Assembly: GCF_003634585.1 (NCBI RefSeq)
Contig: NZ_RBLG01000003.1
Location: 124,001 to 188,000 of the forward strand
Origin: Gillisia mitskevichiae
GTDB taxonomy: Bacteria; Bacteroidota; Bacteroidia; Flavobacteriales; Flavobacteriaceae
Direction of reading: 5' to 3'
DNA length: 64,000 nt
Of the stretch, positions 44,139-53,912 are shown one piece after another. Position 1 is the stretch's first letter. Each line of letters starts with the position of its first letter. A program made the position numbers and the translations under genes. Below the pieces are notes generated by a model. It was not told the DNA's origin. It did no database searches and was given only the letters and a program-made list of their open reading frames with translations.

Positions 44139-45065
44139 TTATTTATTATTTATTATTTTTTTTATTATATATATCGGTCGGTTTTTAACACCCTCAAAAG
44201 TCTTACCTACATATAATCCAATAATCCCTAATGTTGATAAAATTATTCCAGATAATAACCAGAGTGATATAATTAAACTCGTATAACCTAAAACTAAAAC
44301 ATCACCTTTTAACCATTTTATAAAATAAATAGATGCTACCAAAACAGAAATCACAGAAATGAACAACCCGGTTTTTATCAAAAGACGAATAGGTTTATCT
44401 GAATAAGCAAGAATAATATCTAAAGCCAGATTGATCAATCTTTTAAGATTATAACTAGATTCCCCTTCATTTCTATCATCATGTTCAACATTTACTTTTG
44501 TTGATTTAAAACCTACCCATTTAACCATAGTAGGAAAATATCTTATGGATTCCCGCATAGATACAACTGCATTCACCACGTTCCTATTATAGATCCCAAA
44601 GTTGGCTACGGATTCATCTTGTTCAGATCCCGTTAGATAACCAAGTGTTCTATAAAACATTTTTGAGAAAAATTTCTTAAAAAAACGATCCTTTCTATCA
44701 AATCTCCTTCCTAAAACAATGTCAAAGCCTTCCTGAGCCTTTTTATATAGCTTTTCAATTTCTTCCGGTTGATCTTGCAGGTCACAATCCATTACCACTA
44801 CCCAATCTCCCTTAGCATGGTCCAAACCAGCGGTAATTGCATAGTGTTGTCCAAAGTTTCTACTTAATTTTATTCCAATAATTTTTGGATTGGTATTAGT
44901 TATATTTTCAATCACTTCCCAGGAATTGTCCGGCCCACAATCCTCTACCAGTATAATTTCATAATCGGAGGTGATTTTTTGAATACTACTTTCAATTCTT
45001 TCAACTAAAGCAGGTATTATTTTTTCGGCATTATAAACAGGACTCACAATGGAAAGATACGGCAT
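44139..45065 (-). CDS. ArnC/GtrB-like polyprenyl-phosphate glycosyltransferase
   Basis: A 308-residue GT2 protein with LSIVSPVYNAEK, LVEDCGPDNSW, the DXD-type MDCDLQDQPEEI, and two C-terminal transmembrane helices (about residues 228-250 and 262-285), the DPM1/ArnC/GtrB layout. It would load a dTDP-amino sugar onto undecaprenyl phosphate on the cytosolic face. The formyltransferase and small transporter genes on either side match this role. It lies 11 bp upstream of the formyltransferase gene and 4 bp after the transporter gene. Confidence 0.85.
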   Translation of the reverse strand: MPYLSIVSPVYNAEKIIPALVERIESSIQKITSDYEIILVEDCGPDNSWEVIENITNTNPKIIGIKLSRNFGQHYAITAGLDHAKGDWVVVMDCDLQDQPEEIEKLYKKAQEGFDIVLGRRFDRKDRFFKKFFSKMFYRTLGYLTGSEQDESVANFGIYNRNVVNAVVSMRESIRYFPTMVKWVGFKSTKVNVEHDDRNEGESSYNLKRLINLALDIILAYSDKPIRLLIKTGLFISVISVLVASIYFIKWLKGDVLVLGYTSLIISLWLLSGIILSTLGIIGLYVGKTFEGVKNRPIYIIKKIINNK

Positions 45066-45069
45066 ATGT

Positions 45070-45432
45070 TTAAAATTTAACTGTTACTATGGTTCCTATA
45101 ATAATTAAAAATAATCCTATTACTTTACCCCAAGTAAATGTTTCTCCCAGTAAAAAAACACCAATAAAAAAAACCAAGGCAGGAGCCAAACTCATAAAAG
45201 GATAAGCTACGGTAATTTCAAATTTAGTCATAGCAGCCATCCAAAATATAGAAGCCACGAATGCACTTAAAAAACCCGAAATTATATATATATCCATTAG
45301 GGCATGAAATAAAAAGGATGCTTTACCCGAAAAAGATTCTGGTAAACTTCCAAATTGATTAAGACGCCACTTTAAAATAATTTGACCATAAATAGTAAAA
45401 AATATGGTGCCAAAAATATAGATATAATTCAT
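45070..45432 (-). CDS. ArnE/F-like small four-helix transporter
   Basis: A 120-residue protein with four hydrophobic helices and the small-multidrug-resistance/EamA pattern: GQIILKWRLNQFG in TM1, then AYPFMSLAP and LLGETFTWGKVIGLFLIIIGTIV. The tail strongly resembles ArnE (AYP.LSL, E....W.G...II.G). It is a candidate flippase for undecaprenyl-phosphate-sugar. ArnE/ArnF form heterodimers but only one such gene is present, so a homodimer is expected. One base overlaps the rmlA stop. Confidence 0.75.
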   Translation of the reverse strand: MNYIYIFGTIFFTIYGQIILKWRLNQFGSLPESFSGKASFLFHALMDIYIISGFLSAFVASIFWMAAMTKFEITVAYPFMSLAPALVFFIGVFLLGETFTWGKVIGLFLIIIGTIVTVKF

Positions 45433-46289
45433 TATATTAAGGATCTTAAATACTCACCATAATTACTTTTACCGTATTTAAATATAGCATCCTCTATTTT
45501 ATCAAATCCTATAAATTTATGTATATACGCTACTTCTTCAATGCAGCCAATCATAGCGCTTTGTCTATTTTGAATTACCCGGATAAATTCAGTTGCATCG
45601 TCCAGTGATTCTACGGTGCCTGTATCGAACCATGCCATTCCTCGAGTCATCACCCCAACTTCTAAATTTCCTTCATCCAGATACATTTGATTGATAGTGG
45701 AAATCTCCAATTCACCACGATCAGATGGTTTTACATTTTTCGCATATTCCACCACACTATTATCATAAAAATATAATCCAGGAACTGCAAATTTAGATTT
45801 TGGTTTCTCCGGCTTCTCTTCAATACTAATTGCTTTATATTCTGAATCAAATTCTACTACCCCATATCTTTCTGGATCTTTAACGGGATATGCAAATATA
45901 GCTGCACCATTAACATCAACTTTACTTCTTAATAAGGACCCAAAACCATTTCCGTAAAAAATATTGTCACCCAAAACTAAAGCCACCTTTTCCTTACCAA
46001 TAAATTCCTCCCCAATAATAAATGCTTCTGCCAATCCATTTGGTTGTTCCTGTACAGCAAATTCAAATTTACAACCTACATGAGAGCCATTCCCTAATAA
46101 TTTTTTAAACGCTTCCTGATCATGAGGTGTTGTTATGAATAGAATCTCACGAATCCCTGCAAGCATTAATACTGATAGAGGGTAATAAATCATTGGCTTG
46201 TCGTAAACTGGTAACAGTTGTTTACTCACTGCTATTGTTATAGGAAACAATCTTGTCCCAGATCCTCCTGCTAATATGATTCCTTTCAT
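45432..46289 (-). CDS. rmlA: Glucose-1-phosphate thymidylyltransferase RmlA (copy 1)
   Basis: A 285-residue enzyme with [21 protein letters not shown] at the N-terminus, [19 protein letters not shown] and [11 protein letters not shown]. It makes dTDP-glucose from glucose-1-phosphate and dTTP, feeding RmlB, whose gene lies 6 bp upstream. The C-terminal part is complete (RSLI). Compared with copy 2 (55555) it is somewhat shorter and clearly diverged, so this is not a recent duplicate. Confidence 0.93.
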   Translation of the reverse strand: MKGIILAGGSGTRLFPITIAVSKQLLPVYDKPMIYYPLSVLMLAGIREILFITTPHDQEAFKKLLGNGSHVGCKFEFAVQEQPNGLAEAFIIGEEFIGKEKVALVLGDNIFYGNGFGSLLRSKVDVNGAAIFAYPVKDPERYGVVEFDSEYKAISIEEKPEKPKSKFAVPGLYFYDNSVVEYAKNVKPSDRGELEISTINQMYLDEGNLEVGVMTRGMAWFDTGTVESLDDATEFIRVIQNRQSAMIGCIEEVAYIHKFIGFDKIEDAIFKYGKSNYGEYLRSLI

Positions 46290-46295
46290 AATTTA

Positions 46296-47339
46296 TTAAT
46301 TGTATTGGTTCATATAGTATTCCTGATATTTTCCTGAGGTCACATTCTTTAACCAATCCTCATTATCTAAATACCATTCTATAGTTTTTTCAAGTCCCTG
46401 TTCAAATGTCACCGAGGGTTTCCAACCTAATTCATTATTGATTTTTGTTGCATCAATTGCATAGCGCTTATCGTGTCCCGGACGATTCTTGATATAGGTA
46501 ATTAGTATTGCGGAACTGCCACTATCCCTAAGGAGTTTTTTATCCATGAGTTCACAAAGGATCTTTATTAGATCGATATTTTGCCACTCATTGAAACCCC
46601 CAATATTATAAGTCTCTTTGTTTTTTCCTTTGTGAAAAGCAAGATCAATAGCGATTGCGTGATCAAGTACAAATAACCAATCTCTAGTGTATTTTCCATC
46701 GCCATAAACGGGAAGTGGTTTTTCCTCAATAATATTATTAATAAAAAGAGGGATTAGTTTTTCGGGAAATTGATTTGGGCCGTAATTATTTGAACAATTG
46801 GTTATAATATAAGGCAAGCCATAAGTTTCGCCATAAGCCCTTACAAAATGATCGGAACTGGCTTTTGATGCGGAATATGGCGAATTTGGAGCATAAGCTG
46901 TGGATTCTGTAAAAAGTCCGGTTTCACCCAAAGTTCCATATACTTCATCAGTGCTGATATGATAAAAAAGCTTGTCCTCTAAATTATCTTTCCATAATTC
47001 CTTTGCAGCATTTAGCAAATTCATAGTGCCTATTACATTGGTTTTTACAAAAGCCAATGGATCTGTAATGGAACGATCTACGTGAGATTCTGCCGCTAAA
47101 TGAATGACTTTATCGAAATTATATTTTTTAAATAAATTATTGATTTCAGAGGCATTATTTATATCAGCTTTTATAAAATGATAATTTGGTTTTTCCTCTA
47201 TGTCTAAAAGATTTTCCAAATTACCGGCATAGGTCAATGCATCTAAATTAAATATCTCGTATTGCGGATATTTATTAACGAAACGCCTTACAACGTGAGA
47301 ACCAATAAAACCAGCTCCTCCGGTAATTAATATTTTCAT
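46296..47339 (-). CDS. rmlB: dTDP-glucose 4,6-dehydratase RmlB (copy 1)
   Basis: A 347-residue extended SDR with ILITGGAGFIGSHVV, HLAAESHVDRSI, STDEVYGTLGETGLF, SPYSASKASSDHF and NCSNNYGPNQFPEKL, all canonical RmlB motifs (active-site Tyr and Lys in YSASK; Asp and Glu in TDEVYG). It gives dTDP-4-keto-6-deoxyglucose for the transaminase. It sits 9 bp from the epimerase gene and 6 bp from rmlA. The C-terminus ends YQEYYMNQYN; the second copy ends differently because of an inserted repeat. Confidence 0.94.
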   Translation of the reverse strand: MKILITGGAGFIGSHVVRRFVNKYPQYEIFNLDALTYAGNLENLLDIEEKPNYHFIKADINNASEINNLFKKYNFDKVIHLAAESHVDRSITDPLAFVKTNVIGTMNLLNAAKELWKDNLEDKLFYHISTDEVYGTLGETGLFTESTAYAPNSPYSASKASSDHFVRAYGETYGLPYIITNCSNNYGPNQFPEKLIPLFINNIIEEKPLPVYGDGKYTRDWLFVLDHAIAIDLAFHKGKNKETYNIGGFNEWQNIDLIKILCELMDKKLLRDSGSSAILITYIKNRPGHDKRYAIDATKINNELGWKPSVTFEQGLEKTIEWYLDNEDWLKNVTSGKYQEYYMNQYN

Positions 47340-47348
47340 GATTAATGG

Positions 47349-48359
47349 TTATATGTAATATTGTTTATACCAATTAATGAATTTGCCCACTCCTTCACTA
47401 ACATTAATTTTTGGATTATAGTCAAAATCCTTTTTTAATGAATCTACATCTGCCCAAGTCCGGTTTACATCACCAGCTTGCATTGGAAGCATTTCTTTTT
47501 TGGCTTCAACCCCCAATTGTTTTTCAATTTCTTCAATAAAATCTAATAGCTTTACAGGTTTACTATTCCCTATATTATAAAGAGAATACTTTTCTCCCTT
47601 ATCCTTCTGGTTTTTTACATTGACAATTCCATCAATAATATCGTCAATATAAGTAAAGTCACGTTCAAGATTTCCTTTATTAAATACCTTAATAGGATTT
47701 CCTTTTATTATAGCGTCGGTAAATAAAAACATAGCCATATCCGGTCTTCCCCATGGTCCGTAAACAGTAAAAAATCTTAAACCTGTGGTTTTAAATCCAT
47801 ACAAATGGCTGTAGGTATGAGCCATTAACTCATTGCTCTTTTTGGTCGCGGCATATAGACTTATAGGATGATCTACATTGTCTTCAGTGGAAAAAGGAAC
47901 TTTGGCATTTAGGCCATAAACACTTGAACTGCTTGCGTAGATTAAATGTTTGACATTATGATGCCTACAACATTCCAGAAGATTTAGATATCCTACAACA
48001 TTGCTGTCTACATATGCTTCAGGATTTTCAATGCTATAACGAACACCTGCTTGCGCAGCGAGGTTACAAACAATATCGAAATTGTTTTCCTTAAAAATTT
48101 CCGGAAGGTTTTCCCTGTCCTCCAAATTAAGCCTTATAAACTTAAAGTACTCATATTTATTACTGGAAACAGGCTTATTAAAAATTTCGGCCCCGGATCT
48201 ATCAATTCCTAATTCGTTCAACCTGTCATATTTCAGATTTACGTCATAATAATCATTAATATTATCTATCCCAACAACATTAAAACCCTCTTTTAACAGC
48301 TTTTCCGCTAAATGGAAACCAATAAATCCCGCAGCACCTGTAACTAAAATATTCTTCAT
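47349..48359 (-). CDS. UDP-glucuronate 4-epimerase (CapI/GAE type, copy 1)
   Basis: A 336-residue extended SDR with VTGAAGFIGFHLAEKL, NLAAQAGVRYSIENP, YASSSSVYG, SLYAATKKSNELMAH and TVYGPWGRPDMA, the pattern of UDP-GlcA 4-epimerases. It converts UDP-glucuronate to UDP-galacturonate. The UDP-glucose 6-dehydrogenase gene lies 14 bp upstream and supplies its substrate. A second copy begins at the right edge (63778) and is nearly the same over its last 70 residues. Confidence 0.88.
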   Translation of the reverse strand: MKNILVTGAAGFIGFHLAEKLLKEGFNVVGIDNINDYYDVNLKYDRLNELGIDRSGAEIFNKPVSSNKYEYFKFIRLNLEDRENLPEIFKENNFDIVCNLAAQAGVRYSIENPEAYVDSNVVGYLNLLECCRHHNVKHLIYASSSSVYGLNAKVPFSTEDNVDHPISLYAATKKSNELMAHTYSHLYGFKTTGLRFFTVYGPWGRPDMAMFLFTDAIIKGNPIKVFNKGNLERDFTYIDDIIDGIVNVKNQKDKGEKYSLYNIGNSKPVKLLDFIEEIEKQLGVEAKKEMLPMQAGDVNRTWADVDSLKKDFDYNPKINVSEGVGKFINWYKQYYI

Positions 48360-48373
48360 AATTATTAATCCAA

Positions 48374-49768
48374 TTAACTCCCAATCACAAAAACCTCAAA
48401 TCCAACTTTCTTCAATTCTGCCTTATTCAATAACCTTCTTCCATCAAATAGGAAGGCTGGTTTCAACATATTTTCATAGATCTGTTGCCAGTCTAAATTT
48501 TTAAATTCATCCCATTCAGTTAAAACCGCTACTGCATGAGAATTTCCACAGGCTTCTTCGGCCGTATTAACCACTTTTACAAGGGATCTATTCTCTGAAT
48601 CTGTTCTTGTTCCTAAATAGTCTAGATCTTCATAAATTTGCTCTGCAGTAACCTTAGGATCATATACAACTATTTCTGCCTGTTCATTAAGAAGATAATC
48701 TGAAACGTAAATTGCAGCAGATTCCCTAGTATCATTAGTGTCCTTTTTAAAAGCCCAGCCTAAAATTGCTATTTTTTTACCTGAAACTGTATTAAATAAG
48801 GTTTTAACGATATTAGCAGCAAATCTTCGCTTTTGATGATTATTTAAAATGATCACTTGTTCCCAATAGTCTGCTACTTCATTTAATCCGAAAGACTTTG
48901 CTATATATACCAAGTTCAAGATGTCTTTCTGAAAACAAGAGCCACCAAATCCAACTGAAGATTGAAGGAATTTTGAACCAATTCTAGAATCCATTCCTAC
49001 AGCCTTAGCAACTTCATTAACATCTGCCCCAGTTTTCTCACATAATTCGCTCATAGCATTTATGCTAGAAACCCGTTGGGCTAAAAATGCATTTGCAGTT
49101 AATTTAGATAATTCAGAAGACCAAACATTTGTGGTCAAAATATGCTCCTTTGTTACCCAATTAGCATAAACGCTAACTAATGCATTCACAGCCTCTCTGC
49201 CTTTTTCAGTATCTATATCTCCACCAATTAAAACTCTATCTGGAGCCAGTAGATCTTCTACCGCAGTTCCTTCAGCTAAAAATTCTGGGTTTGATAGAAT
49301 CTGAAAGTTTACTCCATTTCCCGTGTTCTCTAATATATTCTTTAATGCTTCAGCAGTTCGTACAGGTAAAGTAGATTTTTCAACTACGATCTTATCTGTC
49401 TTTGAAACACGGGCAATTTGTCTTGCACAAAGCTCAATAAACTTTAAATCGGCCGCCATTCCCTTTCCAATACCATAAGTTTTGGTTGGTGTATTTACCG
49501 AGATAAAGATCATTTCAGCTTTATCTATAGCTTCATCTACTTTCGTTGAAAAAAACAAATTTCTACCTCTGGCTTCCTTCACTATATCTGACAAACCTGG
49601 CTCATAAATCGGAATGTTATTCACATCTTCATCATTCCAAGCAGCGATTCTTTTTTCGTTTATATCTACTACAGTCACATTAATATGTGGACATTTTTGA
49701 GCAATTATTGCCATAGTTGGACCTCCAACATATCCAGCTCCAATACAACAGATATTTGTAATCTTCAT
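48374..49768 (-). CDS. UDP-glucose 6-dehydrogenase (long, eukaryote-like form)
   Basis: A 464-residue enzyme of the long UGDH type with [48 protein letters not shown], the catalytic Cys in [11 protein letters not shown] and the late [17 protein letters not shown]. It oxidises UDP-glucose to UDP-glucuronate with two NAD. It is one base from the WbpO-type dehydrogenase gene; the two differ in N-terminus and length and probably feed separate uronic acids. Confidence 0.9.
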   Translation of the reverse strand: MKITNICCIGAGYVGGPTMAIIAQKCPHINVTVVDINEKRIAAWNDEDVNNIPIYEPGLSDIVKEARGRNLFFSTKVDEAIDKAEMIFISVNTPTKTYGIGKGMAADLKFIELCARQIARVSKTDKIVVEKSTLPVRTAEALKNILENTGNGVNFQILSNPEFLAEGTAVEDLLAPDRVLIGGDIDTEKGREAVNALVSVYANWVTKEHILTTNVWSSELSKLTANAFLAQRVSSINAMSELCEKTGADVNEVAKAVGMDSRIGSKFLQSSVGFGGSCFQKDILNLVYIAKSFGLNEVADYWEQVIILNNHQKRRFAANIVKTLFNTVSGKKIAILGWAFKKDTNDTRESAAIYVSDYLLNEQAEIVVYDPKVTAEQIYEDLDYLGTRTDSENRSLVKVVNTAEEACGNSHAVAVLTEWDEFKNLDWQQIYENMLKPAFLFDGRRLLNKAELKKVGFEVFVIGS

Positions 49769-49769
49769 T

Positions 49770-51053
49770 CTATAATTTTTTATCGCATTTATCTCCTAAA
49801 ACTCCTTTAACATCATAAACCACTGCGCTCTGAGATTTAAGTTCATTAAAGTCTAAACTTAAAAATTCCTTATGAGCAACTGTTAAAACAACTGCATCGA
49901 ATTTTTTATTTGGTAATGTTCTGGATGTTGAAAGATTATATTCATGTTTAACCTCTTCTGGATTTGCCAATGGATCGTAAATACTAATATTTACACCATA
50001 TTCCTTTAAGTTCTTAATAACATCTACAACCTTAGTATTTCTTACATCAGGACAATTTTCCTTAAAAGTTATCCCCAACACCAGTACTTCAGCTCCCTTA
50101 ACTTTAATATCATTTTGTAACATCAGCTTTACAACTTCAGAAGCCACATATTGTCCCATACTATCGTTCATTCTTCTTCCTGCAAGAATAATTTCTGGAT
50201 GATAACCTACTTCTTGTGCTTTTTGTGCCAAATAATAAGGGTCTACACCAATACAATGTCCACCAACCAATCCAGGTTTAAAAGGTAAAAAGTTCCATTT
50301 TGTACCCGCAGCTTCTAAAACATCATTAGTATCTATATCCAACATATTGAATATTTTAGCTAACTCATTTACAAACGCAATATTAATATCTCTTTGAGAA
50401 TTCTCTATCACCTTTGCAGCTTCAGCTACTTTAATTGTGGGCGCTAAATGAGTCCCAGCAGTTATAACAGCTTTATAAAGATCATCTACTTTTTTACCTA
50501 TTTCTGGAGTAGATCCAGCGGTAACCTTTAAGATCTTATCTACGGTATGTTCCTTATCTCCCGGATTAATCCTTTCTGGAGAGTAACCAGCAAAGAAATC
50601 CTGATTGAATTTTAATCCACTAATCTTCTCAAGAACTGGAATACATTCATCCTCTGTAACCCCAGGATACACTGTAGATTCATATATAACTATATCTCCT
50701 TTTTTTAGAACTTTCCCTACTGTTTCACTACTTTTATATAATGGAGTAAGATCTGGCCTATTATTCCTATCTACTGGAGTGGGCACAGTTATTATGTAAT
50801 AGTTACAATCTTTTATATCCTCAAGATCTGTGGTACAATATAAACCAACTTCTCCAGATGGGCTATTTATTAAAGAGGATTGTAAAAGGTCTTTTTCAAT
50901 TTCCAACGTAGAATCGATCCCAGACATTAGTTCGGCAACTCTTGGTTTATTAATATCAAAACCTATTACAGAAAATTTTGTAGCAAATAATCTGGCGAGT
51001 GGTAATCCCACATAGCCTAAACCTATGACTGCTATTTTAATATCTTTATTCAT
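49770..51053 (-). CDS. tviB: TviB/WbpO-type UDP-N-acetylhexosamine 6-dehydrogenase
   Basis: A 427-residue nucleotide-sugar dehydrogenase with [53 protein letters not shown], the catalytic Cys in [16 protein letters not shown], and [13 protein letters not shown]. This is the Vi-type group (TviB/VipA/WbpO), which makes UDP-GalNAcA or UDP-GlcNAcA. The TviC-like epimerase gene directly upstream completes a UDP-GalNAcA route. Other activities within this family cannot be excluded. Confidence 0.88.
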   Translation of the reverse strand: MNKDIKIAVIGLGYVGLPLARLFATKFSVIGFDINKPRVAELMSGIDSTLEIEKDLLQSSLINSPSGEVGLYCTTDLEDIKDCNYYIITVPTPVDRNNRPDLTPLYKSSETVGKVLKKGDIVIYESTVYPGVTEDECIPVLEKISGLKFNQDFFAGYSPERINPGDKEHTVDKILKVTAGSTPEIGKKVDDLYKAVITAGTHLAPTIKVAEAAKVIENSQRDINIAFVNELAKIFNMLDIDTNDVLEAAGTKWNFLPFKPGLVGGHCIGVDPYYLAQKAQEVGYHPEIILAGRRMNDSMGQYVASEVVKLMLQNDIKVKGAEVLVLGITFKENCPDVRNTKVVDVIKNLKEYGVNISIYDPLANPEEVKHEYNLSTSRTLPNKKFDAVVLTVAHKEFLSLDFNELKSQSAVVYDVKGVLGDKCDKKL

Positions 51054-51079
51054 ATATGCTATTTATAAAGTACATAATA

Positions 51080-52075
51080 TTATCTTAAATTCTTCCAGTA
51101 CCAAGCAACTGCTTCTTTCAAACCAGCCTGAATATTAAATTTCGGATCATATCCCAAATTCATTTTAGCTTTATCTACAGATGCTAAAGAATGTGGAATA
51201 TCGCCCACCCGGTTTGGACCATGCTTGATCTCCACTTTCGCTATTTCCGGATCATATTCAGATAAATATTCCTTTAACAGGTGTATCAATTCGAGAAGAT
51301 TTGTTCTTTCCCCAAATGCCGTATTATAAACCTCATTTAATGCTTTTTCATTTTCTGATGTAAGAGCAAGAAGATTCATTTGAACAACGTTATCTATATA
51401 GGTAAAATCTCTGGAATAGGTTCCATCTCCATTTATCACAGGAGATTCATAATTCATTAACTGAATTACAAATTTGGGGATAACCGCAGCATAGGCTCCA
51501 TTAGGATCCTGTTTTCTTCCAAAAACATTGAAATATCTTAAACCAATAGTATCTAGATCATATGTATTCTTAAAAATATCTGCATACAATTCATTCACAT
51601 ATTTAGTTATTGCATATGGTGAAAGTGGTTTCCCAATAATGTGCTCCACTTTTGGTAAATTTTCGGAATCTCCATAAGTTGAGGAACTTGCTGCATACAC
51701 AAATCTCTTTACCCTAGCATCTCGAGCAGCAACCAACATATTTAAGAAACCAGAAACATTCACTTCGTTAGATGTAATAGGATCTTTTAATGATCTAGGC
51801 ACAGAGCCTAATGCCGCCTCATGTAAGATATAATCCACGCCTTTAGTTGCTTTATGACAAGTTTCAAGGTTTCTAATATCTCCTTCAATAAGAGTAAACA
51901 TGGAATTATCCTTAAAAGCTTCTAAGTTCTCATGTTTACCAGTAGCAAAATTATCTAAACATACAACCTGAGCTCCATGATTTAGTAAGGTTTCGCAAAG
52001 ATTGGAACCTATAAATCCAGCTCCTCCTGTTACTAATACTTTAGAAGACTTTAATTGTGAAAATTGTTCTAGCAT
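51080..52075 (-). CDS. tviC: TviC/WbpP-type UDP-N-acetylhexosamine 4-epimerase
   Basis: A 331-residue SDR with VLVTGGAGFIGSNLCETLL, HEAALGSVPRSLKDP, YAASSSTYGDSENLPK, SPYAITKYVNEL and LRYFNVFGRKQDPNGAYAAVIPKF, the TviC/WbpP signature. It interconverts the GlcNAc and GalNAc forms (or acid forms) of UDP-sugars. It is the first gene of a ten-gene run to 42099, with a promoter-like box just upstream, and lies beside the decayed rmlA. Confidence 0.9.
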   Translation of the reverse strand: MLEQFSQLKSSKVLVTGGAGFIGSNLCETLLNHGAQVVCLDNFATGKHENLEAFKDNSMFTLIEGDIRNLETCHKATKGVDYILHEAALGSVPRSLKDPITSNEVNVSGFLNMLVAARDARVKRFVYAASSSTYGDSENLPKVEHIIGKPLSPYAITKYVNELYADIFKNTYDLDTIGLRYFNVFGRKQDPNGAYAAVIPKFVIQLMNYESPVINGDGTYSRDFTYIDNVVQMNLLALTSENEKALNEVYNTAFGERTNLLELIHLLKEYLSEYDPEIAKVEIKHGPNRVGDIPHSLASVDKAKMNLGYDPKFNIQAGLKEAVAWYWKNLR

Positions 52076-52104
52076 TAAATGCGAATGTTTTGTTTAACAA
52101 TCGG

Positions 52105-52112
52105 CAAAGATA
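52105..52112 (-). promoter_or_regulatory. Putative -7 box of the tviC-wecE operon
   Basis: TATCTTTG on the minus strand fits TAnnTTTG, 30 bp before the tviC ATG. TTC rather than TTG lies at the 19-bp spacing. Confidence 0.4.
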
Positions 52113-52299
52113 GTATTTCTAATTTATGGATGAAGCATGTAAGTATTAAAGAAATGTGAAAAGGTCAGAGAGTTTTTCAAAAGTGTCCATCTGACTGGAA
52201 ACTAATTGGCTAAATACTAAAAACGAATACGCATGAAAATAGGTGGTTTAACATTTTATTTCTATTCTGCAACCTTGAAAGTCGTTATCCTAAAAACGC

Positions 52300-52925
52300 T
52301 TGTATTATTTTTATCTACAATTTTCATCAAATAATCCCCGTATTCATTTTTGCTTAATGGAGTTGCGAGTTCTCGCAACTGTTCTCTGGAAATAAATTTT
52401 TTTATCGAATGCTATCTCTTCAATACAAGCAATTTTTAATCCCTGCCGTTTTTCTATAGTATTTACAAAGTTTGATGCATCTAAAAAGGATGCATGCGTA
52501 CCCGTGTCCAATCAGGCAAATCCTCTACCCATTAACATCTAATTTTTCTTCAGCTAAATATTTTTGATTCACACTCGTTATTTCTAATTCACCGCACTCG
52601 CTTGGGTTTACAGATTTTGCTATTTTAATAACTGAATTTGGATAAAAATAAGTTCCTGTTACGGCAAAGTTGCTTTATGGTTTAACAGGCTTCTCTTCGA
52701 TACTCTTAACTTCACCTTTGCTATTGAAATCTACAACCCCGTATCTATGTGGGTCGTTTACGCAATAACCAAATATGGTTGCTTTTTTATTTTTGGAATT
52801 TCCTAAAGCATTCTTAAGCATACCAGTAAATAGTTGTCCGTAAAAAATATTATCGTCCCAGATAAGGTAAACATCCTCATTAACAATAAACTTTAATGCT
52901 AATTAAAGCCATCTGATTAGGCATC
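52300..52925 (-). pseudogene. rmlA: Decayed rmlA remnant (third copy)
   Basis: The stretch aligns along its length with the C-terminal two thirds of the intact rmlA at 55555-56436. It carries a TGG to TGA stop (52512-52514), a second stop where a Lys codon became TAA (52675-52677), a five-base deletion near 52530-52545, an extra base in a T run near 52400, and a deletion near 52895-52915. About 80 N-terminal codons, including the nucleotide-binding GGSGTRL loop, are missing. The remaining 898-bp gap (52076-52973) holds no other gene. This is inactive DNA; its presence beside the acyltransferase pair suggests duplication or exchange. Confidence 0.9.
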
Positions 52926-52973
52926 AATATTTGCAGCAAAATCTTAACATTTGAATTTCCTGAACTATAAATT

Positions 52974-53909
52974 CTACCTTAATAAGAAATTTGCAAATTC
53001 AGTTGTAAAAACTTTTCTACCCTCGAAATTTATATGCGTATGATTTATAAAATATTTTTCTTGTGACATCCAATCCATGCCTGATTTAAAATAAATATCA
53101 GATTTGATGTTTTGAAGAAAATTTTCAAAGTCGTTATCAAGATTTTCCAGAGTTGGGGCGGTAAAAGTTATTATCTGAATATTATTTTCGGCCGCCAATT
53201 CTAATATTTGATTGTAATAATAATTATCCCTCTTATTCATTGTGAAATTTAAAATTCCGGCATTAGTAATAATAGGCTGGTTCGATATAGATTGTTTTTC
53301 CAATTTATTTCCGTTAATACAGTTAAATTCGGAGTTTTCACAAAAGGTGTCATATTTAAGAAATGAATTTATTATTTGAAAAGGAGAATAATAATTATTG
53401 TAAATAAAATAACCTAGATAAGGAATATAAAATGGGCTATCTTTAATTAATGGAATTTCCTCATGTAAAACATCTTTTATAGTTTCATCACTATCCCAAT
53501 AGGGTAAATAGGCATAAGCGTAAAATGAATTAGAGAAACTTTCTTTCGACATAAATGAATAGGGATCAATCTGTAGATAAATTTTATCCAATTTATTTTT
53601 GTTTAATAAAAACAATTTAACACTAACATAATTTTCGTTAAAACCTGATCCATCTAAGCCTAGATTAATTCCATTTTGATCTGTTAAAGAATCAAGTAAA
53701 TTTACATCTATAGAACCATAGGCTCGACTTGAACCAATTACGGCATAATCATAATCGGTATTTTTTATTGATAATTGCCAATATCTTTTGGTATTTCCTA
53801 GAAACATGTTCTTATTCTTGTAAAGTAGATCACACACAACCCCATAAACCAATAGGAAACAGATAAAAATAAGTAAATAAGCAAAAATTTTCTTTAGAAA
53901 ATGTTTCAT
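52974..53909 (-). CDS. SGNH-like protein paired with MBOAT (AlgX/AlgJ-like acyltransferase)
   Basis: A 311-residue protein with one N-terminal helix (about residues 8-26) and a periplasmic domain. IGSSRAYGSID resembles the SGNH block I (nucleophile Ser), and NHTHINFEGRKVF carries the late His, though the usual nearby Asp reads Asn. It lies 3 bp after an MBOAT gene. In alginate, cellulose and peptidoglycan acetylation systems such a pair works together: the MBOAT moves acyl groups across the membrane and the SGNH protein attaches them to the glycan. Substrate is likely the exported polysaccharide here, but this is inference. Confidence 0.7.
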   Translation of the reverse strand: MKHFLKKIFAYLLIFICFLLVYGVVCDLLYKNKNMFLGNTKRYWQLSIKNTDYDYAVIGSSRAYGSIDVNLLDSLTDQNGINLGLDGSGFNENYVSVKLFLLNKNKLDKIYLQIDPYSFMSKESFSNSFYAYAYLPYWDSDETIKDVLHEEIPLIKDSPFYIPYLGYFIYNNYYSPFQIINSFLKYDTFCENSEFNCINGNKLEKQSISNQPIITNAGILNFTMNKRDNYYYNQILELAAENNIQIITFTAPTLENLDNDFENFLQNIKSDIYFKSGMDWMSQEKYFINHTHINFEGRKVFTTEFANFLLR

Positions 53910-53912
53910 AAA

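Noticed and set aside
52300-52925. Functional rmlA with a programmed frameshift
   Set aside because: Two nonsense codons, several indels and a missing N-terminus make function implausible.
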